Source: Labrys sp. KNU-23
Lineage (GTDB): Bacteria > Pseudomonadota > Alphaproteobacteria > Rhizobiales > Labraceae
Direction of reading: 5' to 3'
DNA length: 64,000 bases
NCBI RefSeq assembly: GCF_008330945.1
Contig: NZ_CP043488.1
Location: 1,364,001 to 1,428,000 of the forward strand
Position 1 is the stretch's first letter, and each line of letters begins with the position of its first letter. Below are positions 26,725 to 35,289 of the stretch, piece by piece. The notes beneath the pieces are model-generated. The model saw only the letters and a list, made by a program, of their open reading frames with translations, was not told where the DNA came from and did no database searches. A program made the position numbers and the translations under genes.

Positions 26725-27121
26725 TCGGTAGTACCGAGGGGCATTTTCAATGGCTCTTGGTTCCGCCCGACGATCTTCGCCAAACCCCTGATTTCCCGTC
26801 GAAAATTTTCAGGCGTTCAAGGCTCGGCTGGGGCAGCATCCTCGAGACTTGGCATAAGTGGCGATTTTCTCCGCCTGAAAGGGTGGTGGTGAGGCTGCCG
26901 AGATGTCGCTTCAGAAGACTGCCGAGTGAAGTGGCGGAATATTCAGCTGCCGCTGCAATCCGAATTGCCGACTCGCGACACGTAAATTCCGGCTGATCCA
27001 GCCTATAGAAACGCAAAAAAGCGCTCTCCGGCCTAAAAGCCAGAGGGCGGGTTGTTTAGGAAGCACAACCGGGGGTATAAGATGCGCGCGCCGAAAGGCT
27101 TCTTAATTGGATGAAATCGAC
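26725..27121. other. Spacer with hairpin and cspA promoter
   Basis: No supported gene; minus-strand openings (up to 89 codons) match nothing known. An imperfect 11-bp hairpin (27022-27032 with 27039-27049, one mismatch) is flanked by an A6 run on its left and could end minus-strand or, less well, plus-strand transcription. Downstream, TTGTTT (27052-27057) and TATAAG (27076-27081) at 18-bp spacing are a plausible promoter for the cold-shock gene. Confidence 0.5.
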
Positions 27122-27331
27122 ATGAGCACTGGAACGGTCAAATGGTTCAACGAGCAAAAGGGTTACGGCTTCATTCAGCCGGATGATGGTTCCAAGGATG
27201 TGTTCGTTCACATCAGCGCTGTCGAACAGGCTGGCTTCCGTTCCCTGCAGGAAGGCCAGAAGGTCAGCTACGAAATTATCCAGGATCGTCGTTCGGGCAA
27301 GATGTCGGCAGGAAATCTGCGGGCCGAATAG
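27122..27331 (+). CDS. cspA: Cold-shock protein, CspA family
   Basis: 69 residues: a single cold-shock (OB-fold) domain. RNP1 is KGYGFIQPD and RNP2 is VFVHISAVE; the start is [14 protein letters not shown]. It binds single-stranded RNA and DNA and acts as an RNA chaperone. Typical length for the family. Monocistronic, with a candidate promoter at 27052-27081 and a short leader; the start ATG follows ATTGGATGAAATCGAC and lacks a strong ribosome-binding site. Confidence 0.97.
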   Translation: MSTGTVKWFNEQKGYGFIQPDDGSKDVFVHISAVEQAGFRSLQEGQKVSYEIIQDRRSGKMSAGNLRAE

Positions 27332-27346
27332 AGCCTCTTGAACGCG

Positions 27347-27379
27347 AAAAAACGCCCCTGATCCCAAGGATCAGGGGCG
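27347..27379 (-). terminator. Intrinsic terminator between cspA and hpbD
   Basis: A perfect 12-bp stem CGCCCCTGATCC / GGATCAGGGGCG (27353-27364 and 27368-27379) with a CAA loop. On the minus strand it is followed by T6 (27352-27347). It should end transcripts of the hpbD operon running leftwards; the plus-strand side lacks a T-run, so for cspA it is at best weak. Confidence 0.85.
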
Positions 27380-27495
27380 AGCGCGCCGCCGTCGAGGTGG
27401 CGAAGCAGATGCCGCCGGAGGTTCACGACGACCCGGCGATGACGCGGCCATCCTGCGCCTGCCGCAGTTGCGTTTTGGCGAGAAGTCCCCATTCA

Positions 27496-28602
27496 CTATC
27501 CATGACTGGTGATTGGCGGGCCAAACATGCCCGGTTCGGGCCGGACACCAAGACCAGGACGCTGCGGAACGGCGATGTGTCCCTCGACGATCCTTATCGG
27601 GTTCGTGCTGTCGTAATGGCCATCAATATATTCCTGGGCTATCCAAGCCCCTTCGCAACGGCGTGGTTCGACCGTCGATGCCAGATGAGTGCAAGCGGCC
27701 GCAATGATGTCGCCGCCCCAGGCATCGTCGCAGCTGTGCGGAAGGGAACGGATTGCGCACATGTCGCGCACGGTGGTCATCTTGGAAAGACCACCCAGGC
27801 GGGTCACCTTGAAGCCGAATCCATCGGCTATGCCGGAAGAAATGGCCCGCAGCACCGCGTTCTGGTCTTCCGTGCTTTCATCGAGATAGACCGGATGGCT
27901 GATCCGGCCCTTCAGGGTGGCGACCTCTTCCATGGTATTGCATGGCTGTTCGAGCACGAAGGGGACGGACTGGCACAGATGGCTGAGCTGCATGGCGGCA
28001 GCCACGGTCATGCCGCGATTACCGTCGACGGCGATGCGCGCCTTGAAGCCGACCGCCTCCCAGACCTTGCGGACTGTCGCGACGTCCTGCTCGAGGCTGC
28101 GACCGCCGATCTTGACCTGAAGGCGGGGATAGCCTGACCTGACCTTGTCGGCGGCAATCCGCGCCGTTTCGTCCGGCTCGCCGACGATCAGGGAATAGTA
28201 GCTCTCGACGCGGTCCGTCAGCGCGCCGCCGAGCAGCGTCGAAACCGGAACGCCGAGCTGCTGGCCGAGGAGATCGAGGAAAGCGATATCGAGCGCGGCC
28301 TTGGCATAGCCGTGACCGTTCAAACGCTCATCCATGCGCTTGGCGAGCAGCCGAATGGACTGCACCTGCTGACCGATCAGGCCCGGAGCGATCTCGGCGA
28401 TCGCTGCACGAGCACCGAGGGCATGCTGGGGCTGATAGACCGGGCCGATGGGACAAGTCTCGCCCCAGCCCGCCAGCCCCTCCTCCGTCACCACTTCCAC
28501 CAGAGTACTATCGAGCGATTGAACGTCATCGCTTGCCATCCGGTAGATACCGCCCTTCACGGGCAGAAGAACTTTATGAACATTGATGGTCTTGATGCGC
28601 AT
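27496..28602 (-). CDS. hpbD: 4-hydroxyproline betaine 2-epimerase (enolase superfamily)
   Basis: 368 residues, the length of characterised HpbD. Enolase-superfamily acid/base lysines K164 (in RLQVKIGG) and K265 (in FKVTRLGG); metal ligands D193 (AVDGNRG), E218 (VLEQPC) and D241 (YLDES). The segments GWGETCPIGP, GHGYAKAALDIA, PFVLEQPCNT and LPHSCDDAWGGDIIAAACTH are those of HpbD from marine and soil alphaproteobacteria. It inverts C2 of trans-4-hydroxy-L-proline betaine to the cis-4-hydroxy-D form, and also acts on proline betaine. Start at ATG 28602; a TTG at 28614 overlaps the methyltransferase stop. Cotranscribed behind the MttB-like gene and closed by the terminator at 27347-27379. Confidence 0.92.
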   Translation of the reverse strand: MRIKTINVHKVLLPVKGGIYRMASDDVQSLDSTLVEVVTEEGLAGWGETCPIGPVYQPQHALGARAAIAEIAPGLIGQQVQSIRLLAKRMDERLNGHGYAKAALDIAFLDLLGQQLGVPVSTLLGGALTDRVESYYSLIVGEPDETARIAADKVRSGYPRLQVKIGGRSLEQDVATVRKVWEAVGFKARIAVDGNRGMTVAAAMQLSHLCQSVPFVLEQPCNTMEEVATLKGRISHPVYLDESTEDQNAVLRAISSGIADGFGFKVTRLGGLSKMTTVRDMCAIRSLPHSCDDAWGGDIIAAACTHLASTVEPRRCEGAWIAQEYIDGHYDSTNPIRIVEGHIAVPQRPGLGVRPEPGMFGPPITSHG

Positions 28603-28610
28603 TGTCGGGC

Positions 28611-30161
28611 TCAATATTCGTCGTTCAGGGCGTCAACAGCCGGAATTTCGCGGGAGCGCCGCGCGATATAATCACGCAGTTCCTCGTCTTTAGCCTGGTC
28701 CAACACCGGCTCCTGATAGTCGGCCAACAAATGCCTGGCGTGTTCGAGCGCCCGGCGGTTGATGTCCTTCTCGCCCTCGGCCTTCCACTGCTCGATCGAA
28801 TTGTTGTCGAAGAGCTTGGGGATGAAGAACGCCGTCTGGAAATTGGCCTGCGTGTGCGGATGGCCAAGATAGTGTCCGCCAGGACCGACATCGCGCACGG
28901 CCTGCAGGGCTTCCTCGAAATCGTCCCACTGGATGCCCTGGGTCATGCGATATCCCATCGCACAGACCTCGGCGTCGACCACGAACTTGGCGATCGAGCA
29001 ATGCATGCCAGCCTCGTTCCAGCCGGCCGAGTGCCAGATATAGTTGGCGCCCGACATGAGGACCGCCATCATGGTCATGGCGCTTTCATAGCCGGCCTGG
29101 GCATCGAAGACCTTGGCACCGCCAAGCAGGTTGGACGTGCGCCATGGGACATTGTAGCGCCGTGCCATCTGCCCGATCATGAAGTTCATCAGGGAGATCT
29201 CGGGTGTGCCGGCCATCGGCGCCCCCGATTGCATCGAAACCGTCGACAGATAATGCCCGTAGATCGCCGGGCATCCCTTGCGGATGACCTGGGTATAGGC
29301 CAGCGCCGAGAGCGCTTCGGCATTGAGCTGGGCGACCGCGGCAGCCGTCGACGCCGGCGTGTTCGCACCTCCCAGCACGAAGGGAGAGCACAGTACGGGC
29401 TGGTTTCGCCGGCAGAATGCCCGCATCGCGCCCAACATGACCTGGTCCCATACCAGCGGCGAGTTGCCGTTGCAGTTGCCGGTCGTCACCGCATGATTGT
29501 CCAGGAAACCAGGCCCGAACAGGATATCGCACATGTCGAGCACATCCTCGGCATTCCTGGCCGAGGTGGTCATGCCCATGAAAATCTTGTCGGAGTGCTT
29601 CATCGACGAATAGGTAATGTGGAGATGGCGGTGCGCGACCACGATGTCCATCGGCTCGACGATGTGATGCGCCGACGAATGCAGCGCCGGCATCATATGA
29701 GCCAGCTTGTGAAAGGTGCCGAGATCCCCGATCGTCGGCAGCCGCCTGACATCGTCGAGATCGCGCAGATAGGGCGCGCCGGTCATCGGCACGAAGATGG
29801 AATTGGGGCCGCCGAGTTCTACATTCTTGGCCGGATTGCGCGCATGATAGGTGATATCGGGCGGGATGGTGCCGATCAGATCCATCACCAGGCCGCGGTC
29901 GAGATGAACGCGCTCGCCTCGTACATCCGCGCCCGCCCTTTTCCAATCTTCGAGGGCGATGGGATCGCGAAACACCACCCCGATATCTTCGAGAATGGCC
30001 AGGGATGCCTGGTGGATGCGCTCGACCTGATCGGCATCCATCGGCTCGACCACGGGCAAGGCACGCTTGAGCGTGGGGAGCATGTCGACCTTGGGGGCCA
30101 TTCGGATGGCGCGGCGGGCATCACGCCCGCTCCTTCGAGTTGTGCTCTCCTGAATGGTCAC
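28611..30161 (-). CDS. MttB-superfamily (non-pyrrolysine) quaternary-amine methyltransferase
   Basis: 516 residues from the GTG at 30161, which has GGAGGCGAGC in front (an ATG eight codons upstream lacks this). The N-terminus TRRSGRDARRAIRM and the body (VHLDRGLVMDLIGTIPPDITYHARNP, GNCNGNSPLVWDQVMLGAMRAFCRRNQP, GTPEISLMNFMIGQMARRYNVPWRTS) are those of the trimethylamine methyltransferase family. There is no in-frame UAG, so this is a non-pyrrolysine member like MtgB (glycine betaine) or MtpB (proline betaine), which pass a methyl group to a corrinoid protein. No corrinoid protein gene is in the window. Upstream partner of hpbD; probable substrate is (hydroxy)proline betaine. Confidence 0.9.
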   Translation of the reverse strand: MTIQESTTRRSGRDARRAIRMAPKVDMLPTLKRALPVVEPMDADQVERIHQASLAILEDIGVVFRDPIALEDWKRAGADVRGERVHLDRGLVMDLIGTIPPDITYHARNPAKNVELGGPNSIFVPMTGAPYLRDLDDVRRLPTIGDLGTFHKLAHMMPALHSSAHHIVEPMDIVVAHRHLHITYSSMKHSDKIFMGMTTSARNAEDVLDMCDILFGPGFLDNHAVTTGNCNGNSPLVWDQVMLGAMRAFCRRNQPVLCSPFVLGGANTPASTAAAVAQLNAEALSALAYTQVIRKGCPAIYGHYLSTVSMQSGAPMAGTPEISLMNFMIGQMARRYNVPWRTSNLLGGAKVFDAQAGYESAMTMMAVLMSGANYIWHSAGWNEAGMHCSIAKFVVDAEVCAMGYRMTQGIQWDDFEEALQAVRDVGPGGHYLGHPHTQANFQTAFFIPKLFDNNSIEQWKAEGEKDINRRALEHARHLLADYQEPVLDQAKDEELRDYIARRSREIPAVDALNDEY

Positions 30162-30200
30162 GCTCGCCTCCGCTTGTCTTAACATTACTGCGGCTAAGGC

Positions 30201-30229
30201 CTTGCAGTTACAGGGACTATTGCTGCAAG
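30201..30229. promoter_or_regulatory. Inverted repeat, probable LysR-type binding site
   Basis: CTTGCAG (30201-30207) and CTGCAAG (30223-30229) form a perfect 7-bp inverted repeat spaced 15 bp apart, 40 bp upstream of the methyltransferase start and 88 bp upstream of the divergent LysR gene. The right arm also sits in a small palindrome TTGCTGCAA. This is the size and position expected for a LysR-family recognition site controlling both genes. Confidence 0.55.
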
Positions 30230-30316
30230 CTAGAGCAATGTCCTAATGCAAAAGTCTCACGCGCGTGTTGACTTAATTGCTGCCCCATTCGACCTTGGAA
30301 AGAAGCTCGGCTCAGC

Positions 30317-31234
30317 ATGGTCCGCCGCTATTACGATCTGCCCTCGCTCACCACCCTGGCGGTTTTCGAGGCCTCCGCACGGCATCTCTCGTTCAAGCTT
30401 GCCGCCCGCGAGCTCAATGTCACACCCGGTGCGGTGAGCCGGCAGATCAAGGCGATCGAGGACGAATTGGGTGTGCCGCTCTTTGCGCGCCTCGGCACCG
30501 GCGTGGCGCTGACGAGCGCGGGCGAGGATCTCTACGGGGTGCTCTCCAACAGCTTTTCGCGAGCCGCCGAGGTCGTGCGGACGATCAAGCGGGGAGATCG
30601 ATCGAGGAACGTCACCATTGCCTGCACCGACGCCTTCGCCACGATGTGGCTGGTGCCTCGCATGCGCGGCTTCTGGCAGCGCTACCCCGAGATCACCGTC
30701 GACCACCTCATCTCCGACAATCCGCGCGATTTCCGCCGGGCCGAGGTCGAGTTGCGCGTGCGCTATGGACTTGGCTCCTGGGCGGACGAAACGGCCGAAC
30801 TTCTGTTCGACGACACCATCTATCCGGTCTGCGGCCGAGGTTTTGCTGCCGAGCATCGGGATGCAACTGCCGAAACGCTGGCCGAACTGCCACTCGTTCA
30901 CGTGGATTGGGTTGATCCGGAATGGTCGGATTGGGACGAGGTCCTGCGTCGATCCAACATTCCGCACGGTCCCTTGAGAGGCCGGCGCTACGGGAAGTTC
31001 AGTGTCGCGCTTCAGGCCACCCAGGCCGACCAGGGCGTGGCCGTCGGCTGGCACCGGCTGGTGCGGTCCCTGGTCGAGAAGGGGCGGCTCACGCGCCTGA
31101 CTGACCTCGAAATTCCGGCACCGGGCGGTTATTACCTGACCTGGAACGACAACCGGGTGTTGAGCCCGGCGGCCGAAACCCTTCGTAGCTGGCTGAGAGA
31201 GATCGCCGAGAGCGAACGGCAGGCCTTCAGTTGA
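30317..31234 (+). CDS. LysR-family transcriptional regulator (GcvA-like)
   Basis: 305 residues. N-terminal helix-turn-helix: PSLTTLAVFEASARHLSFKLAARELNVTPGAVSRQIKAIEDELG, followed by LFARLGTGVALTSAGEDLY. The periplasmic-binding-like effector domain begins near residue 95 (VTIACTDAFATMWLVPRM). The closest well-known relatives are GcvA-type regulators. It lies divergent from the mttB-like/hpbD operon and beside the oxidase-dehydrogenase-lyase operon that converges on it, so it is the likely regulator of (hydroxy)proline betaine use. Confidence 0.93.
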   Translation: MVRRYYDLPSLTTLAVFEASARHLSFKLAARELNVTPGAVSRQIKAIEDELGVPLFARLGTGVALTSAGEDLYGVLSNSFSRAAEVVRTIKRGDRSRNVTIACTDAFATMWLVPRMRGFWQRYPEITVDHLISDNPRDFRRAEVELRVRYGLGSWADETAELLFDDTIYPVCGRGFAAEHRDATAETLAELPLVHVDWVDPEWSDWDEVLRRSNIPHGPLRGRRYGKFSVALQATQADQGVAVGWHRLVRSLVEKGRLTRLTDLEIPAPGGYYLTWNDNRVLSPAAETLRSWLREIAESERQAFS

Positions 31235-31281
31235 ACACGGGGACGACAGGCAGGACTCGTTTCACCCCGAGCTTTGCTCCC

Positions 31282-32604
31282 TCACATTTCCCGGCCCGCG
31301 CGCCTTTGCAGCCACCACAGCTTCGCCTTGGCGCCAAGGGACATGAACGGTTCGGGATAGAGCTTGCGAGGCGCGGCTTCCGACAGCGTCTCCTCGACCA
31401 TCGGCCCGCCGCTGCCGGCCGCCAGGTCGGCGATGAGCTTGCCATACAGCGTGCCCTTGACCGTTCCCAGTCCGTTGCAGCAGCAGGCCGAATAGATGCC
31501 CTGCCCGACCTCGCCGAACGCCGGCACGCTGTTGAGGGAAAGGCACAGATGCCCGGCCCAGCGGAACTCGGCCTGCACATCGGGCAGCATCGGGAACCGC
31601 TCGCGGAAGGAGCGGTCATGCGCCATGCCGAAGTTTTTGACCAAGTCTTCCGAAACCCGCATCGAGGGATTGTAGGTGCAGGAATTCCGCACCACGATCC
31701 GGTCTCCGAAGCGTCGGACGGTCGAGCCGAGCGGGTCGGCCGGGATGAGGCCCCAATAGTCCTCGCCGCCGAGCTGCGACATCTGTGACGAGCTCAGCTT
31801 TTGCGACATGCTCGCATAGAGGAAAATATGCATGAGGCGGCAGCGAAAAAAGCCAAAGCTCTCGACCTGCCCGTTCACCGTCATGATGATGCGGGGAGTC
31901 TCGACTTCGCCCTGCGGCGTCGACACCGTATGCGCCGGTCCGCTCTTGATCGAGACGACTGGCGAATTCTCGAAGATGTCGGCCTTCCCGGCGAGGCCGC
32001 GGGCGACACCGCGAATATAGGCTGCCGGCTGTATCATCACCGTGCCCGGCGTGAAGGTCCCTCCAGCATAGTAGGAGGTGCCGGTCACGCGGCGTAGATC
32101 GTCGGCGCCCAGTTTTTCGAACGGCTCGCCGAGGCTGGACAAATGCTGCTCGAACTCGGCCAGGACCCGCTGGCCTCGTTCCGTGGCAGCGCCATGATAT
32201 TTGCCGGCCCGAATGAAATGAGGTTCCAGCCCGTATTCCGCGGCAGCACTGGCCGCGAATTCGATCGCGGCCCGGTTCATCCGGATCTGCTTGATGTCGT
32301 GGTCGCGGCCGCCCGCGTAGTTGTCGCTCGCCAGTTCGTGCGGCAGGTCGATCATAAAGCCCGAATTACGGCCCGCGGCACCCCATCCGATCCGCTGCGC
32401 ATCGAGGACGACGATGCGGGCGCCGGGCTGCAGCTGGCTCAGGCGGCGTGCGGCTGCCATGCCGGCGAAGCCTCCGCCGATGACGACCCAATCGGCCCTG
32501 CGCCTGCCCTCCAGGACGCGCGGCGGTGGCGGTTTTGGCAGGAGTTCGTACCAGCCCGATCCGGCCTGGTCGGCCGGAGTCCTGATCGCAGTGTGGAGAG
32601 CCAT
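31282..32604 (-). CDS. FAD-dependent amine oxidoreductase (DAO family)
   Basis: 440 residues. ADP-binding motif VVIGGGFAGMAAARRL near residues 40-55 (G-x-G-x-x-G), then GWGAAGRNSGFM, the segment around the covalent or close FAD contact in the DadA/PuuB/OrdL group. The C-terminal FAD site contains NGLGTVKGTLYGKLIADL. Such enzymes oxidise secondary amines or D-amino acids to imines with oxygen or a respiratory acceptor. In the hydroxyproline betaine route this protein could remove the second N-methyl group (sarcosine-oxidase-like) or oxidise cis-4-hydroxy-D-proline to the pyrroline. Third gene of the minus-strand operon lyase-dehydrogenase-oxidase, 12 bp after the dehydrogenase stop. Confidence 0.9.
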   Translation of the reverse strand: MALHTAIRTPADQAGSGWYELLPKPPPPRVLEGRRRADWVVIGGGFAGMAAARRLSQLQPGARIVVLDAQRIGWGAAGRNSGFMIDLPHELASDNYAGGRDHDIKQIRMNRAAIEFAASAAAEYGLEPHFIRAGKYHGAATERGQRVLAEFEQHLSSLGEPFEKLGADDLRRVTGTSYYAGGTFTPGTVMIQPAAYIRGVARGLAGKADIFENSPVVSIKSGPAHTVSTPQGEVETPRIIMTVNGQVESFGFFRCRLMHIFLYASMSQKLSSSQMSQLGGEDYWGLIPADPLGSTVRRFGDRIVVRNSCTYNPSMRVSEDLVKNFGMAHDRSFRERFPMLPDVQAEFRWAGHLCLSLNSVPAFGEVGQGIYSACCCNGLGTVKGTLYGKLIADLAAGSGGPMVEETLSEAAPRKLYPEPFMSLGAKAKLWWLQRRAGREM

Positions 32605-32616
32605 GGCGAAGCCGGT

Positions 32617-34143
32617 TCAGTCGAGCGTCTTGGTCGCGCGGGGGTCGGAGATATCGGCCCAGACCGTCTTCAGCTCCGTGTACTGGTCATGGGCATGCAG
32701 GGACTTGTCGCGGCCGCCGAAGCCAGACTGCTTGAAGCCGCCGAACGGCGTGGTGATGTCACCCTCGCCATAGCAGTTGATGGTCACGGTGCCGGCACGG
32801 ATATCGCGCGCCATGCGATGCGCCTGGCCGAGATTGGCCGAGAAGACCGAGGCGGCAAGGCCATACTGGCTGTCGTTTGCGACACGTACCGCCTCATCCG
32901 CGCTCGCCACCGTGATGATCGACAGGACGGGGCCGAAGATCTCCTCCCTGGCGATCGTCATGCCCGGCTTGACGTCGTCGAAGATGGTCGGCTCGATGAA
33001 ATAGCCCTTGCCGATCTTGCAGGCCTCGCCGCCGGCGATGATTTTCGCGCCCTCGGCCTTGCCCTTCTTGATGTAGTCCATGATCGTCTGGAACTGTTCC
33101 TTCGAGACGATAGCGCCGAGCCGGTTGGCCGGATCGAGCGGATCGCCGAGCGGCCAGTCCCTCAGCTTGGCGATGATCTGCTCGACGAGCGCCTCCTTGA
33201 CCTTTTCATGCACGATGAGCCGGGAGTTGGACGAGCAGTTCTCGCCCATGTTCCAGAACACGGCCTGGGTGGCGTGCTGCGCCACGACATCGAGGCACTC
33301 GGCATCGTCCATGACGATGCAGGGGTTCTTGCCGCCGCATTCGAGCACGACGCGCTTCAGATTGCTCCTGGCCGAATATTCGAGGAATTTGCGGCCGATA
33401 TCGGTGGAGCCCGTGAACGCGACCATGTCGATATCGGGATGCAGGCCAAGCGCCTGGCCCGTCACCTCGCCGGGGCCGGGCAGGATCTGCAGGACGCCGC
33501 TCGGCAGGCCGGCCTGGTGGGCGAGCTCGGCCATGCGCAGCGCCGACATGTTGGTCTGCTCGGCCGGCTTGACGATGACGGAATTGCCGGTGGCGAGCGC
33601 CGGCCCGATCTTCCAGGCCAGCATCAGGATCGGGAAATTCCAGGGCAGCACGCAGGCGACCACGCCGAGCGGCTGGCGCACGATCATCGAGACCACGTTG
33701 TCGCCCGAAGGCGAGGTCTGGCCGTAGACCTTGTCTGCGGCCTCGGCATGCCATTCCAGGCAATGCAGGGCCTCGGGGATGTCGATCGTCTCGACGTCGA
33801 AGATCGGCTTGCCGCTCTCCAGCGTCTCGATGACGGCCAATTCGTGGGCGTTGTCGCGCAGCAGCTTGACGAAGCGCTTGAGCACGCCCTTGCGCTCGCT
33901 GGGATGGGCCCGCGACCAGGTGCCGGCCTCGAAGACTTTGCGAGCCTTCTCGACGGCCAGGTCCACGTCAGCCCTGCCGCAGCTGGCGATCCTTGCGAGG
34001 CGCTCGCCCGTGGCTGGATTGATGGAATCGAAGGTGTCCGCGGACAGGGCGGGCCGCGCCTTGCCGTCGATCACAGCATTGGTCGGCAGCGGCAGGCTCT
34101 GGGCCAGGGCCGCGTACTCATCACGCGTTAAGAGCAACGACAT
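32617..34143 (-). CDS. NAD(P)-dependent aldehyde dehydrogenase (2-oxoglutarate semialdehyde dehydrogenase candidate)
   Basis: 508 residues from ATG 34143 (a GTG lies three codons upstream). Catalytic Glu268 in VVLECGGKNP and nucleophile Cys303 in NMGENCSSNSR; cofactor loop VLPWNFPILMLAWKIGPALATGN and FTGSTDIGRK. The overall sequence resembles PuuC-type gamma-glutamyl-gamma-aminobutyraldehyde dehydrogenase. Here it overlaps the end of a DapA-family lyase gene by 23 nt and is followed by an amine oxidase, so oxidation of 2-oxoglutarate semialdehyde to 2-oxoglutarate, the last step of hydroxyproline breakdown, is the favoured role. Confidence 0.93.
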   Translation of the reverse strand: MSLLLTRDEYAALAQSLPLPTNAVIDGKARPALSADTFDSINPATGERLARIASCGRADVDLAVEKARKVFEAGTWSRAHPSERKGVLKRFVKLLRDNAHELAVIETLESGKPIFDVETIDIPEALHCLEWHAEAADKVYGQTSPSGDNVVSMIVRQPLGVVACVLPWNFPILMLAWKIGPALATGNSVIVKPAEQTNMSALRMAELAHQAGLPSGVLQILPGPGEVTGQALGLHPDIDMVAFTGSTDIGRKFLEYSARSNLKRVVLECGGKNPCIVMDDAECLDVVAQHATQAVFWNMGENCSSNSRLIVHEKVKEALVEQIIAKLRDWPLGDPLDPANRLGAIVSKEQFQTIMDYIKKGKAEGAKIIAGGEACKIGKGYFIEPTIFDDVKPGMTIAREEIFGPVLSIITVASADEAVRVANDSQYGLAASVFSANLGQAHRMARDIRAGTVTINCYGEGDITTPFGGFKQSGFGGRDKSLHAHDQYTELKTVWADISDPRATKTLD

Positions 34144-35065
34144 TCTGGGCACCCTTCTTGATGGACTTGTTGTCGATGGAAGCGATCACTGCCTTGAGGG
34201 TGCGGATAGTATTCTCAAGTTCCCGCCGCTCTTCCTCGTCCAGCCCGCGCATCGGCTTGCGCACGGGCCCCGCCGGCAAGCCCGCCAGTTCGCAGCCATA
34301 TTTGATGGCCTGGACGAATTTGCCGCCTTGCTCGAGCACACGCATCAGCGGCAGCAGGGCGGACATGATCAGCCGACCCTTGGCGAAGTCCTTTTCGACC
34401 GCGCAGGCATTGTAGAGGGCGAGATGCTCCTCGGGCAGGCAGTTGCCCGCCCCGCACACCCAGCCCGCGGCACCCCAGACGAAGAACTCCAACGCCTGGT
34501 CGTCCATGCCGCAGAACAGATCGATATGCGGATAGTCGCGCGCCAGGATGTGCAGCTGGTTCACGCTGCCGCTGGACTCCTTGATCGCGCGAAAGTTGGT
34601 GTTGCGGCCTACGCGGTCGAGGAATTCGGTGTCCATCATCGTGCCGGTGCGGCCGGGGTAGTTGTAGAGCATGATCGGCATGTCGGCAGCCCGGTCGATC
34701 GCCAATGCATGGTTGGCGAGTTCCTGCTGGGTGGGCACCGCATAATAGGGCGAGCCGACCAGGATGCCGTCATATTTCAGATCGCGGGCGATGAGCGCAT
34801 ATTCGATGCAATCCTCGGTCCGGATGGCGCCGACGCCGGCAATCAACGGCACGCGGCCATGGGCGATCTTCGCGGCGAGCTTGAGCAGACCCACCCTCTC
34901 GTCCCGTGACTGGGCATAGTACTCGCCCGTGGTTCCGCCGATGACGACGCCATGGACCCCGGCCGCGATAAGATGTTCCAGGACGGTTTCGAAGCCGGCT
35001 CGATCGATCGACCCGTCCTCTTGGAATGGCGTGACGATCGGCGGGATGACGCCTTTGAAGGACAT
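34121..35065 (-). CDS. DapA/NanA-family lyase, candidate pyrroline-4-hydroxy-2-carboxylate deaminase
   Basis: 314 residues, (beta/alpha)8 barrel of the dihydrodipicolinate synthase family. Schiff-base lysine K162 in FRAIKESSG, tyrosine Y134 in MLYNYPGR, and the GGTTGEYY loop at 43-50. The family also holds N-acetylneuraminate lyase, KDG aldolase and HypD/LhpC, which deaminates 1-pyrroline-4-hydroxy-2-carboxylate to 2-oxoglutarate semialdehyde. HypD/LhpC is preferred because hpbD, an amine oxidase and a semialdehyde-type dehydrogenase lie alongside. First gene of its operon; the divergent betaine importer starts 224 bp away. Sequence alone does not separate these activities. Confidence 0.88.
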   Translation of the reverse strand: MSFKGVIPPIVTPFQEDGSIDRAGFETVLEHLIAAGVHGVVIGGTTGEYYAQSRDERVGLLKLAAKIAHGRVPLIAGVGAIRTEDCIEYALIARDLKYDGILVGSPYYAVPTQQELANHALAIDRAADMPIMLYNYPGRTGTMMDTEFLDRVGRNTNFRAIKESSGSVNQLHILARDYPHIDLFCGMDDQALEFFVWGAAGWVCGAGNCLPEEHLALYNACAVEKDFAKGRLIMSALLPLMRVLEQGGKFVQAIKYGCELAGLPAGPVRKPMRGLDEEERRELENTIRTLKAVIASIDNKSIKKGAQNVVALNA

Positions 35066-35246
35066 GGATTAGCTCCGCTGTAGCTCACGGAAGGATTGCG
35101 AAGAGACGCTACAGAAGTCCGGGCGCTTGGACAGTCGAAATAAAGTCAATCGGCAGGCTACTTTTTTGCGCCCGCTGGTTGGAGCAAATCCATGTTACGC
35201 ATTTCTCACCTGATAAAGGTGACCTGAATAAAACTGAAAAGCTCGG

Positions 35247-35260
35247 CAATTCATGAATTG
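35247..35260. promoter_or_regulatory. Palindrome in the divergent promoter region of the betaine importer
   Basis: CAATTCATGAATTG is a perfect 14-bp palindrome 29 bp upstream of the binding-protein start. A second small hairpin TCACCT-gataa-AGGTGA lies about 35 bp further upstream (about 35208-35224). The 224-bp spacer serves both the lyase-dehydrogenase-oxidase operon and the importer operon, so this is a reasonable operator candidate for an unidentified regulator. Confidence 0.45.
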
Positions 35261-35289
35261 TCAAGCAACCATCACCAGGAGAGGACACG

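Noticed and set aside
26747-27016. 89-codon minus-strand frame upstream of cspA
   Set aside because: No family, start lies within the A6 run beside the hairpin, no ribosome-binding site.
28602-30182. 526-codon plus-strand frame opposite the MttB-like gene
   Set aside because: Antisense to a well-supported methyltransferase gene; no domain.
32143-34131. 662-codon plus-strand frame opposite the aldehyde dehydrogenase
   Set aside because: Antisense shadow; composition (Gly, Asp, Arg, His) typical of the reverse frame of a GC-rich gene.
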